A DNA stretch of 64,000 nucleotides, taken from the NCBI GenBank assembly GCA_023525715.1, contig CM042010.1:78183894-78247893 (forward strand), read 5' to 3'. The notes under the pieces were generated by a model. It was given only the letters and a program-made list of their open reading frames with translations. It searched no databases and was not told the origin of the DNA. Positions 22,951 to 33,541 of this stretch are shown one piece after another. How positions within the stretch are numbered: the stretch's first letter is position 1; each line of letters opens with the position of its first letter. This DNA is from Cichorium intybus. Its lineage: Eukaryota > Streptophyta > Magnoliopsida > Asterales > Asteraceae. A program made the position numbers and the translations under genes.

Positions 22951-23361
22951 TTTTAGGATTCTGGTTGTGATGAGATTTGACATCCGAAGTACATATGTTC
23001 CTATCCAAAGTTAGAAGATGATCCGAAGCTGGTGGTTGATACGAGCGGCAGTGCTTATCAGAAGACAGTTATATTTTGTAATTATCTTTTATTTGTAGAT
23101 AATGTCTAGGGTTTTATACTTATCTGTAACTAATAGGATTACGTGTTTATCCTATTAGATATTAGTATTTAAACACCCTTAACCCTAGATGTGTAGACGT
23201 ACTTTTGCATAGTCGCATTATTCTTTGTAACGTTCTTCATAGTTGCTTATCAAAAAGATTTGGAGCACTATCTTATTACATTGAATACAATCATTCGACT
23301 GGTTGAATACTCATACACTTGTGTTCTCGTTGTTTGCTTTTGTTCTTAATTTGTTTTTACA
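22951..23361 (+). repeat. 3' LTR of element E
   Basis: 411 bp, matching 10314-10725 with about 21 differences. The first TG is mutated to TT. It contains a perfect 9-bp inverted repeat (TAATAGGAT 23131-23139, ATCCTATTA 23149-23157) just before the TATA-like TATTTAAA (23166-23173). The polypurine tract before it is degenerate (AGGGAAGAA, 22942-22950). Confidence 0.9.
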
Positions 23362-23698
23362 GAACTCAATTGTATTAATCAATCTACTGGTACATAAGGT
23401 TCCTATGATCGATCACTATGATTCTCTTTGTTCACGCACAAGCTCTGAATTGACCAACTACTACACATGACTAAGAAAACACATTATATACCCAAGCCTA
23501 AAACAACAGCCCATGCGGACTAAAGTCCACCGAAATGAAGCCCACGAACCAAAGCCCACTGAAATCTCCAAGAGATTTCGGTCCAAGTCCACCGAGTACA
23601 GGGAGTTTTCGGTCCTAGACTGAAAATGTCTCTTTTGTCATTCAAACACGAACTAGCCCATTCAAAAGAAAGCTTAAACCATAAATTATGTCCTACCA
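23362..23698 (-). repeat. Element D 3' LTR, part 2 (U3 end)
   Basis: Remainder of the D LTR after the E insertion, ending TCCTACCA on the plus strand (TGGTAGGACATAATTTATGG on the element strand). It has a perfect 8-bp inverted repeat GAAATCTC/GAGATTTC with a 3-base loop (23561-23579) upstream, in element direction, of a TATATAA-like box near 23487. It is followed by the polypurine tract. Confidence 0.75.
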
Positions 23699-23711
23699 AT
23701 CTCCCCCTTGG
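23699..23711 (-). other. Polypurine tract of element D
   Basis: ATCTCCCCCTTGG on the plus strand reads CCAAGGGGGAGAT on the minus strand, directly outside the LTR. It defines D as a minus-strand element whose internal region lies to the right. Confidence 0.85.
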
Positions 23712-23808
23712 TTTAATGCTTTTTTTGTTCTTCAAACTTCCTTTTGACATTGGCTTTCAGTTCTTTCCTCGAACTCTACACAACTTGGCTACAAGATGAA
23801 TATACGAA

Positions 23809-23813
23809 CATCG
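23809..23813. repeat. Target-site duplication of element C, left copy
   Basis: CATCG directly before the LTR end TGAAACACC; the same five bases follow the other end at 29313-29317. Confidence 0.85.
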
Positions 23814-24541
23814 TGAAACACCCTCGCTTAAGGCTTTTCATAAAATACACTTTTAAACGCATAGTTTATCATCATTATTCAAAAATCATCCTTAAGAGAA
23901 AACTTTAATTTCAAAAGCTTCAAAAGTGTCTCTTTAATTAGCGAGGTTGTTACAATTCAAATACCATTACACAGTTTAAAATGAAACCACACAACCAGTG
24001 GCCTTCTAAAACATCCATCTCCTCTAAAGTCCTCTAAACTCCTCAACCTGAGTACACATCAAAATGAGTTAGGCAATTGAAATGCCTAGTGAGCTTACCT
24101 GAGGTTGACCCATTCAGAGTGGGCAGTATAACCACCACACTGGGGCAAACATCCAAAATTAGTTTTGACACACACTTCAAAAGTTGTTTAAAACATCATA
24201 AGGATTTACTCAAAAATTGATAGTTATGAAATTCAATGCAATGCATGATGCAACTATCCCAACCCACGTCCATCTCATAAAAGTCCAACTCACCACAATG
24301 GCACCTACCTAAGTTCACAAATGACACGCACAAAGCATATCACTCGATCCTCGTATAGGCTAAACTAGGACTTGTGGCCATCACACTAGCCCCATGAGGG
24401 TTAGCAACTCCCTCATGCGGTTCCCTATTGTCTGGAACGGTTTTCCCTAAATCCGGGACAAACATCTCATTTTGGGCATTTTGCCCATGATTTCCCTCAA
24501 TCCGGGACAATCATCTCATGTTCGTCATAAGGTTCACTCGG
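23814..24541 (-). repeat. Truncated 3' LTR of element C
   Basis: Matches the last part of the 5' LTR (from 25837 to about 26676) with few differences, apart from lacking a block of roughly 107 bp present at about 25963-26068. The match stops after GGTTCACTCGGTCA, where internal-type sequence begins. The missing U3 explains why the LTRs are so unequal. Confidence 0.8.
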
Positions 24542-25821
24542 TCACTTTACTTCAATGTATTAATTGTCTAGGTTTTTCATTTCATAAAAGGCTCTTATTA
24601 AATTTGAAATTCTCCTCAATCTGACCCTTGTTTTAACAAAATTCAAGCACTCTTTGTGGTTAATGTTTTGAGGATACCGTTCCTTATGAGAAAATTTTAA
24701 TCAACTTTTGTGAAAAGAAACATCCTTTCGAATTCGCACACTTCGCATAAAACAATAAAGTTTCAAATTTATTTAGAGACACATTTCCATCGAAGTTATT
24801 AACAAAATCTCAAAGAGATCATAACTCCTGGGTATTTACTACCGATTCATGATGGTCCCTTTGTCATTTACTTCTATAAAAGTCTTGCATTTGTAAGATA
24901 TACTCGTCCAAAATTGTTTACAAGATTTTCTCAAAAAAATTTAATAATACTTTTGAAAAGATTGGCCTTACGTCATTCTTAAGTTCTTATTAGAGTAAGT
25001 TGTTTCCTAAGTCACACACTTCAAGTCAATTAACGGTTTTAACCTATGACTTCTAGTCTCATCATGTATCCATATCCCTTCATCCTAATCATAATTTAGT
25101 ATCTCACTACTCCAATAAATTTCTATTGGTCAACTAAGCCATCACTAACTACCGAAGAACCTAATGATCTAAGTCCTTCTTTTGTCTTACATTAAGATTT
25201 CTCTAGCTCAGACATTAAGGGTGCAACCACGCTACTCTTACACACACTTAGTCTTCTAGATCTAAGGCAATGCACAAGCATGAATACTAAAAAGACGACG
25301 GATGGATCTCGAAAGAAGGTAAGATTAAGGAAGAAAGGTTTAAGGGTCACGACAAAAGAATCTCTTCTACAGCTCTAAATCTTCACCTATCATTCCCTTA
25401 GTCGGTTCTTCATGGTCAAGAACACCTCATGATCCTTGCTACTCTTTGAGCTTCATCCCATTTAAGTCATCCTTTCATCATCCATAATCATCCCTTAATC
25501 TTCAAAAGTGCTTGAGAGCATGAAGCTCAATTCCTTAGCAGTCGCCATCCTCACAAAGTTGTTCCTCATGTTGCCATGCACTACCGATCCTTCAAGGTTG
25601 CATCTCATATCCACATAAGAATCCCCACGCATGAATCCCGTTTACCCAAAATATTCCTCATGTTAGCCTGAATTCACTAATTAAATGGTTAGGAACTTAT
25701 TCACAAGCAATCATTTACCACTAAGTTCTAAAGGCCAACTAATTAAGAGGTCAAACATCCTTAAGAACATCACAGTTTAAGTCTAAGAACTACTCCTAGT
25801 ACCTAGTTCACTTAAACTCAT
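24542..25821 (-). other. Internal region of element C, no gene
   Basis: About 1.28 kb between the truncated 3' LTR and the primer site. AT-rich, no ORF above background, no zinc knuckle, protease or RT motif. It probably represents the long leader of a Tekay-like element joined directly to the truncated LTR. Confidence 0.65.
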
Positions 25822-25833
25822 GCTCTGATACCA
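25822..25833 (-). other. Primer binding site of element C
   Basis: GCTCTGATACCA on the plus strand, that is TGGTATCAGAGC on the element strand, three bases inside the LTR end. Complementary to initiator tRNA-Met. Confidence 0.9.
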
Positions 25834-25836
25834 AAT

Positions 25837-28800
25837 TGAAACACCCTCGCTTAAGGCTTTTCATTAAATAAACTTTTAAACGCATAGTTTATCATCATTA
25901 TTCAAAAATCATCCTTAAGAGAAAACTTTAATTTCAAAAGCTTCAAAAGTGTCTCTTTACATTTAAACATAATTTTAAAACACATGGGACCTTGTTGAAA
26001 ACTTGTTTCAGAGTTTAAGTTGCGGAAAATCATTTGGTCCCACTTAGATAAAATGTCTTGGTTTTTTTTAATTAGCAAGGTTGTTACAATTCAAATACCA
26101 TTACACAGTTTAAAATGAAACCACACAACCAGTGGCCTTCTAAAACATCCAGCTCCTCTAAAGTCCTCTAAACTCCTCAACCTGAGTACACATCAAAATG
26201 AGTTAGGTAATTGAAATGCCTAGTGAGCTTACCTGAGGTTGACCCATTCAGAGTGGGCAGTATAACCACCACACTGGGGCAAACCTCCAAAATTAGTTTT
26301 GACACACTTCAAAAGTTGTTTAAAACATCATAAGGATTTACTCAAAAATTGATAGTTATGAAATGCAATGCAATGCATGATGCAACTATCCCAACCCACG
26401 TCCATCTCATAAAAGTCCAACTCACCACAATGGCACCTACCTAAGTTCATAAATGACACGCACAATGCATATCACTCGATCCCCGTATAGGCTAAACTAG
26501 GACTAGTGGCCATCACACTAGCCCCATGAGGGTTAGCAACTCCCTCATGCGGTTCCCTATTGTCGGGAACGGTTTTCCCTAAATATGGGACAAACATCTC
26601 ATTTTGGGCATTTTGCCCATGATTTCCCTAAATCCGGGACAATCATCTCATCTTCGTCATAAGGTTCACTCGGTCAATCCCATCCTATATGCAATGCAAT
26701 GCACAAATAGGATGCTCAAAACATCTTTCAAAACAACATAATAGTCTTTGTTTGAAAACATCTTTAAAATGACTCATTTCATGCAATGCACACATAGTAC
26801 TCATATAACAATTAGCACATAAAAGCATGCATGAAAATAGTTGATAACACATACAAAAGATAATAGTTGGGATGTGTACTCCCGGTAAACTCACTTGAGG
26901 TCAACTGAAAAGTCAACACTAGCCCTGAAACATCCTTGAGTCTGAATTTGTCAATTCCAAGACCTCATCTGCACAACCTCTAATTTCCTATGATCTAATC
27001 GTATTGAAATTAATATGTGATCTGAAAGGTGTTATCACTTCCCAAACTAACTGATGTCTCATTCAATAATAAATCTTAGTCGATATGAAGACTAAGTTTA
27101 ATTATTCAGTCTACAATTTATCTTAAACGACTCGTCGAGCTTAAGTTAGTTCTATTAAGTCGTTACATCGTTCATTAACAAATCTTTTTATCAAAAAGTC
27201 ACGTATGATTAAACTGCACTTTATATTGACCCAATTATCTCCATTTACGACTCATACTATTTCTAATACTATGTTAAGGACACGTCTAATTTAATAAACT
27301 CATATCTTAGACAATCATACGTTTAAATTAAGATGATAACAAAAGATTCAGATTCTATTTATCACATATTAAAAATAACTTAATGTAAAAGAATTCATTA
27401 TTATTTCTAATTGATTTATTTAAATCCCATAACTTAATTAGCCATCTACATGATTAATTTCTCTACATAAATTATTGAAAAGGTCCAACCTATGGCTCAT
27501 AGTTATCACAAAGTGCAATAAGAGGCCCGATTCATTCACGGCCCAACTTCTAGTCTATCAAAGCAACTAGCCCAACTCTTGACCTAACTGGAAAAGGAAA
27601 CTGTGAGATCGAGATTACCTCGCTTATCAACCCGCCGGAATGTTGCGCAATCACCACCACCCGAGACTGCCCTTCGCTGGCAGTGGCTGCTCCGGCGACT
27701 CGCTATTCTCGACGAAGCCTCCGCCAAGACGACCCTCCTTTCTATCTCACCAATACGCATCAAACCTAAGAGGTTACAGGGGACCTCGCCAGAAAAACCC
27801 ATGAACCCCACCGTCGTCAGTTCTTCCTGGAAGAAAACACTCCACCAACCCTATTACCTCCGGCGATGAAGAACCGACCACGACCCCAGGCCATGCTTCT
27901 CCCACTCGATGATTTTCCTCGAGTGTTGCCTTATGTGATCAATTCTATACCGGAGAAGACGAAAACAGATGATTTAAACCCACTTCCACCGGTAACTGGG
28001 TCTAGCGACCACTACATCATCGGCGGCGGATGCTCTTGCCGCAAATCCCACTGCAACCGCACCTCAACAGTTGCTCCTCCATGGCCTCCATCACCAGTCG
28101 CCACCACCTCACCCACCTTATCTCTACATGATTTTTCTGAGAAGTATCCACACTCACTATCGGTTGGCATTGCAAGGCATCGGGAAACGTCACTGCTACA
28201 CCTCCAACCATTGTCGTTTCTTCAATAATGCTCACTAGTCACCACACACATCACCATCAATCCTCTGTTAACACATCAGAGGCTCATCTCTCAATCCCCG
28301 ACTGAAGAGGGTCAGTCCTGATCCCAATCCGTTGATTCACCACCACCTACCGCCACCGAGAAAACCTCCTTGAATGGAAACTAGACCCGACTGCTTCTCC
28401 TCATTAAAACATCCCTCTCTTTTTCTCCAATTCAAAGGAACACACGGTGCACACAGTCATAGAGCTGTAGCTCACGAGTCACGAATGCTTCCCACCATCG
28501 GCTACTCTCCTTCACCACCCACACACTATCTCTCTAAATCCCATTCTGTAGAAATTGTTACAGCAACGTGCACCCACCATGAAGGAATATAGATATATGC
28601 TTGTCCTTTAGTGAAATTACCTTATTGTCCCTTTCTTTTACTTCTTCTAAAAGTTACAAAAATACCCTTCCATACAACTACATGTCCAATGTGTCAAATT
28701 TACTAACTTTTCCTTATTTCAACCAATACATTTGTCTTACCCATGAATTTACTAAATTGCCCTTTATGCAAGATTCTCAGTCTTTTAATTAATAAAATTA

Positions 28801-29312
28801 CTAAATTACCCTTCGACGCCCAATACTTAATAAAACATCTAACTTGCTATGATGATGGTTCTGAAGCTAGGTAACAGATGAATTAATAACCATAACAATT
28901 GTTATTATTAGAAAAATCAATTTCTATTGGCAAAATTACCGCTAACAAAAATGTCAATTTTAGTCCTTAATACTAACCTAAGGAATTGTTTGACTTAATC
29001 TAAGTTTCTATATAAATCCATTTATAATATATTCTAAATCCTCCAAGTCTAAGATTAGTCAAATCCACTTAGTGTAAGTTTGGGCAAATGGACAGTTTTA
29101 GCCCTTACGGCAAAATTCCTCATCTTTGGTTTAAAAATGGATTTTAAACTTCATTTTGTCACTTAGTACTTTATTTGAATCATTGCTTCATAATGTAAAA
29201 AGTATAATAAAATATTAAATTCATTTATTTGTTCGTTTTCTTTAGTTACAAAATAATTTTTATTTTGTCGATTTAAGCCCAAAACTTTTAGGCCGAAAAT
29301 ACGGATGTTACA
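25837..29312 (-). repeat. 5' LTR of element C (3.5 kb)
   Basis: Exceptionally long LTR with TG...CA ends. Its centre (about 27590-28580) is much richer in G and C than the rest and gives ORFs on both strands (for example 27603-27869 and 27866-28228 plus) with Pro/Ser-rich composition and no recognised domain. These lie antisense to the element and within the LTR, so I do not call them genes. The remainder is AT-rich and non-coding. Confidence 0.8.
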
Positions 29313-29317
29313 CATCG
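29313..29317. repeat. Target-site duplication of element C, right copy
   Basis: CATCG directly after the LTR end GATGTTACA; identical to 23809-23813. Confidence 0.85.
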
Positions 29318-30919
29318 TCATGAAAACTTCAGCTTAGTTGGACTTCCTTCAAAATTTGACTCTGAATGCACATGTGGTGTAAAGGCTTCTTGCATAGGTT
29401 TTGAAAACAGCACTCCCGACTCTTGAATTTCTTCTTGACAACACGTAGAGTCTGATTCTTCTTGATCACTTCAGCAGGTTCGTAGATAGCAACGGAATTG
29501 ATTGAGGAGGCTTCAACACAATTTGCTACAAAAATTATAGCTTCACCTTGCTTCGGGGTTGAAACGTTGTGTTGATAAATTAAACTTCGCTTCTCGTTCC
29601 ATTACTTGAAAATCTTCATTTGAATGTCTTTGATGATAACTAGCGCTTTATGAAACGTAACGATCACTAACAGGAAACATGTGGGTCATAGAGTCATAAT
29701 GACCTTTCTCGCCACAGTTGTTCAAGGACCCAACCTTGGCTCAGGTGGAGACTACTCGCAGTATCTATGAGAACACGAAGGAAAGCACTGCGATTGATTG
29801 AGTATCGGAGAACTGCTTGTGGCCGTTTTGATTTTGGCCCCTGCACATCCTTGATCAAAGATCTCAATGCAGTTAACAAGTTAACAAGTTAACTTGGCCC
29901 TTGGCGAGACGTTCAATGGTATCTAAATCTTTGCAGAGTCTACCATCCTGGTGCCAGTTAGGGTTCTGGTGAAGTGTTGGGGTCTCACAGCTATTATGGT
30001 AGCCAACAATGATCACTGACCAAAAGTTTTGATGTTTCATCAATGGGAGGTAAAAGCCACATTGAATCATCCAACTCTAAATTAGATATATCTTGGTACA
30101 AGATATACCCATCGGCCAGAGTTGCGAATTGTCATCAATGTATGGTATAGTACATTGAATCATCCAACTCTAAATTAGAAGACTTGTAGGTAATAATGGT
30201 TGTTGATGCCTCACATTTACTATTGGTATTATAGCAAAGATCATAGGCATAGAGTTTCGAAATATTATCAACATTTGGTTTTTAATGATGAATCGTCTAT
30301 TTCTTGCATCAAAAAATAGAGTGGGTAAGAATGGATTGATGTGTGTGATAGACTATGGTACGCAATCTAACCATCGGCACAGAGTTTGTAACCCTCGACT
30401 ATGAGTGGCTTAACTCAAAGTGTCTAGAAGTTAAGTATTAGAAGACTTGAGATTAGGTTAAGAGAGGTTGTTAGTGCTTCATACTCATTGTGGTGTACGA
30501 ATGAGAATCATCAGCATATGTTATTTATCTCAGCAGTGAGTGGTATAGCTCAGTGCGTCTTCGATTGATAGGGTAAGGCAATGTCTTGGTGAATCTCGGT
30601 GAAGGTGAAACACATCATTGACATGAGAGATTTTGAACTGTATTCCTGATTGGTATAGATCAGGAACATTGACGATCATGTAGATTTTGTGCAAATTTTT
30701 TTAAAAGAAACTAACTAAAGTAATTAAAAGGAAATTGTTTTTGGATTTTTCTTAAATTGAAAAAGAAGAGCATAAAAGGAAAAATATATTTTTGGATTTT
30801 TGAATTTTATAATTTTCTTTTGTTGTTTTTACTTCTCCCCCTAAATTTGTGTATAGAGGAGAATGAACGAAAATGAACAAATTTAACTAAAAAATACAAA
30901 ATTTACAATAATTGATTTG
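29318..30919 (-). other. Internal region of element D, no recognised gene
   Basis: Continuation of element D beyond the C insertion. No protease, integrase, RT or Gag motif is found. The short minus-strand ORFs at 29694-29879 and 29873-30070 have no recognisable domain. A phrase CATTGAATCATCCAACTCTAAATTAGA is repeated at about 30059 and 30150. It is probably the 3' non-coding part of a large copia element or a non-autonomous LTR element. The 5' end of D is not seen, because F begins here. Confidence 0.5.
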
Positions 30920-32040
30920 TGTTAGAACCCAAAATCTAACTAAAGTGCGGAATGTAAGAAGGAGTTCGGAAACAGCAAGGGTTTCGGGACTCCTGGACAT
31001 GTCCGAAAACTTGAATTGGGAATGCGGAATGATGGACAAGTTTGGAAACTTAAGATGTTTACTTAGATGGATCTTAATAGCTCAACAATAAAGAAGTACA
31101 AACAGTTAACAGTATGGAAAGATTAAGACAATAAGATTGAAAAACAAGAAGTAAGACAAGTAAAGTAAGCACAGATATGAACAAGGAGAGATTTGATGGA
31201 ATGAGAGGATTTTATATATATAAATGAAAGATTTTTTGCAAATCAACTCTCAAAACATGAGGACTAAGTGAAGAAGTGGTCTCCTTTTTATAGTGCAAGG
31301 GAAGACCTCTGGATATTATCCTAAGGACTGAAGAGCAGACAACACGTCTCTCTTCAGTCAGACAAGATGGTTCTAATTAATATAATAATACAATGTCAGA
31401 CTAGGGCGACTATGCTAGAATATAAAAAATACAATCAGTACAAGGAACATGCTTCTAAAAAGACATGCCAAATCTAGTATAATCATTCTATATAACTTGA
31501 AGTGCTTATCCTTTCGTCTTATCTTCATCTTCAGTCTTCTAAGTTTTTGATATTGATGGCAGATTGCTGAGATCAATAGTCTTCAGAAGTTCCTTGAGTT
31601 GCTGAACTGAAATCCTGAGTGGATTTCGGTATGTTGACATTTCCGAAACTTGGTGAGTGCGGAACATTGGCTTCCGAACCAGGCAGTCTTCTGATCTTTG
31701 TGTCTTCGGAATTTTGATCTTCTGATCTGGTTAGGCTTCCGATTTGAACTTGTAGCATATTACCGAAATCCAAGAGTGGATTTCGGTACCTTATCTTTTC
31801 AGATACATAAACATATTTCACACAAGTAAAGATCAAGTATATTAATTGATAAGAAGAACATTACTCGGAACATATATACGTGAAATAAGACTATTGTTTT
31901 CAACCATCAAGACTTTACAATTCATACCATCAATTAGACATACAAACGTTCAATCAAAACAGTTGTTCATCAACCACCAAAATAAACATTCAAAATATCA
32001 GACAAACACCGGGTTGGTCAACGACCCGTTTTGACCTTAA
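30920..32040 (-). repeat. 3' LTR of element F
   Basis: Starts TGTTAGAACCCAAAATC on the plus strand; the other end is approximate because no clean CA is seen directly before the polypurine tract. About 1.1 kb, longer than the LTRs of G, I and E. A TATA box on the element strand (ACTATAAAAAGGAG) lies at about 31286-31299. The short ORFs inside (31573-31836 minus, 31846-32034 plus) have no recognised domains. Confidence 0.65.
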
Positions 32041-32052
32041 GAATTCCCCCTT
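32041..32052 (-). other. Polypurine tract of element F
   Basis: GAATTCCCCCTT on the plus strand, read AAGGGGGAATTC on the element strand, next to the 3' LTR. Confidence 0.7.
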
Positions 32053-33185
32053 CGGTGACCAACTGAGGGGTTTGACCTTCTTCTCTTCATGGCTTCTCCA
32101 AGATAGCTTGCCTCCAAGCGTACGACCAAAAGTGCCTTAATCCAATCATCCATTCTATTTGGTTGATCGTCTCTTACTTCGATTCAAGCTCGGACTTCTT
32201 AGACTTTTTGATACCTTCAATGAAGTTTCTGAGAAATGCATTGGAAGCCCTTCTGATTTGAGAAGCATGGAAGAATAGTTTAGTGGATTTGTCTTGGGAT
32301 CTATAGACTATGCCAAGGATTGAGTCAAATGTAGCACCAAGAACTCATTCTGATCTGCCATCCGGCATAGACAAGTCCAGTGCTTCAGAAAATTCTTCAT
32401 GTATTTCGGTACGAACAAGCTTGTGTAGTTCACCACCATAAAACAAAAATTCAAGCAATAGTTGTTCTAAGAATTTCTTCGCAGTCACATATGCCTCTCT
32501 ATTTTCGTTCTTCTGCTCAGTTTTCGGAGCCAGCCGCATCACAATTGAGTATAGATCGGTTGGGTTTAATTTTATGAAGTCGGCTTAAGTGATGTTTGAT
32601 TTGACGTTGTCTCTTACTATTTGATATTCATAATAGCCAGATTTCTGAAACTTTCTCCTCTTCAAACCGGAGATACAGGTAATGGGCTCTATTGACCAAA
32701 CACTTGAGAGAGGCTGGGTGTGTCTGTCAAGAAATATCTGAACTTTCCTTCTAAGTTCCACATTAAGATGAGTAGAAGGAAGTCCTAAAAAGTGTAAGCC
32801 TATTTTTCACCGTTTGGGGATAATGGCACATCCCAGCTGTGAACAATGGATTTTGGAGTATCATAGGAGTGGACGGGTCGAAAATCAGAATCGATCAGAG
32901 GTCGGAGGGTGAAGTAGATGTTCAGGAAGGGGCGGCTTGGATCTTCTGCTTTAGCTGCGTCTTCTGCCGCGTGATCATTATCGACTTGTTCAGCAAATAT
33001 TGTTGCAAGCTCATCATAGTGGGCGTTTTTCAGAGCTTTGACTTCAGGAGGGTCTAAATCTTTGATTGGAGAGTATTTGGAATCAATTTGGTTGAGTTTT
33101 GGAGTGTTTGGTGGTGTGAGATTCTGTTTCGTAGGAGTCGGGGGAGGAGTGTTCCTTTTCGGAGGAGTTGGGGGAGGAGATTTTC
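32053..33185 (-). pseudogene. ORF3 of element F, C-terminal part
   Basis: Decayed end of the extra post-pol gene. The first piece (33185-32800) starts in a Pro/Thr-rich linker (SPPPTPPKRN), followed by a region with DELATIFAEQV and SIVHSWDVPL. A later piece (32542-32345) includes TAKKFLEQLLLEFLFYGGEL. Stops and frameshifts separate them. The frame continues on the other side of element G at 46285. The C-terminal domain is recognisably related in layout to ORF3 of G and I, but poorly conserved. Function unknown. Confidence 0.6.
33181..33185. repeat. Target-site duplication of element G, left copy
   Basis: TTTTC directly before the LTR start at 33186, matching 46285-46289. Confidence 0.9.
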
Positions 33186-33507
33186 TGTTGAAACACAAGA
33201 GTTGGATCGAGATTCAAATAATGCGGAATAAAGTAAATAAACAAGATCAAGAATAAAATGATATGAAGAACTGATGTCGAATGCTTTATATGCAACTCAA
33301 GAACAATTAGATGTGAACTATTCTGTATGAGTGCCGTAGAAAAGATTACAAAAGTTAACCCTAAACAGGGTTCGAACATGCTATTTATACAAAAACTAAG
33401 TATGGAAGGACAGACCCATTCCATAACCGATAGCAAAATTAAAGGCATAAAATCTGGCAACAAATCCGATTAGCATATTTGACTCAATCTATACTTATGA
33501 CTCAACA
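33186..33507 (-). repeat. 3' LTR of element G
   Basis: 322 bp, TGTTGAAACAC...ATGACTCAACA on the plus strand. Inverted repeat TATGGAA (33401-33407) / TTCCATA (33419-33425) just upstream, in element direction, of a TATA box (TATTTATA on the plus strand, 33382-33389). Confidence 0.93.
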
Positions 33508-33521
33508 ATCTCCCCCTTTGA
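33508..33521 (-). other. Polypurine tract of element G
   Basis: ATCTCCCCCTTTGA on the plus strand, TCAAAGGGGGAGAT on the element strand, adjoining the 3' LTR. Confidence 0.9.
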
Positions 33522-33541
33522 GTAAAAAATGCGGCTTGTCT

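Larger units (their letters stand above)
10314..23361 (+). mobile_element. Element E: near full-length Sirevirus-like copia
   Basis: 13.05 kb plus-strand element with both LTRs (10314-10725 and 22951-23361), primer site, long gag, protease, integrase, RT, RNase H and a large extra ORF after pol, as in the Sirevirus lineage of Ty1/copia. It is inserted in the LTR of element D. Flanking pentamers GCACT (10309-10313) and GAACT (23362-23366) match at 4 of 5 bases, a plausible decayed target duplication. The LTRs differ at about 21 of 411 sites by eye (about 5%). Every coding region has stops or frameshifts, so it is dead. Confidence 0.9.
23814..29312 (-). mobile_element. Element C: coding-less Tekay-like gypsy derivative
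   Basis: 5.5-kb minus-strand LTR element bounded by CATCG duplications (23809-23813, 29313-29317). It has a very long 5' LTR (25837-29312, 3476 bp; TGTAACATCCG...GTTTCA), a primer site, about 1.28 kb of internal sequence with no recognisable ORF, and a truncated 3' LTR that keeps only its last ~728 bp (23814-24541). The LTR ends and primer site resemble Tekay-type chromoviruses. No gag or pol remains, so it could only have moved with enzymes supplied by others, or it lost its middle after insertion. It is inserted in the internal region of element D. Confidence 0.8.

Noticed and set aside
24241..26700. Tandem-like direct repeats at 24.2 and 26.4 kb as a satellite
   Set aside because: They are the two LTR copies of element C, fixed by the primer site and the CATCG target duplications.
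27603..28592. Plus-strand ORFs as host protein genes
   Set aside because: They lie inside the 3.5-kb LTR of element C, antisense to it, show no domain or start context, and overlap ORFs on the other strand; high G+C alone makes long ORFs.
29694..30070. Two short minus-strand ORFs in element D
   Set aside because: No conserved motif, interrupted, and located in non-coding internal sequence near the 3' LTR.
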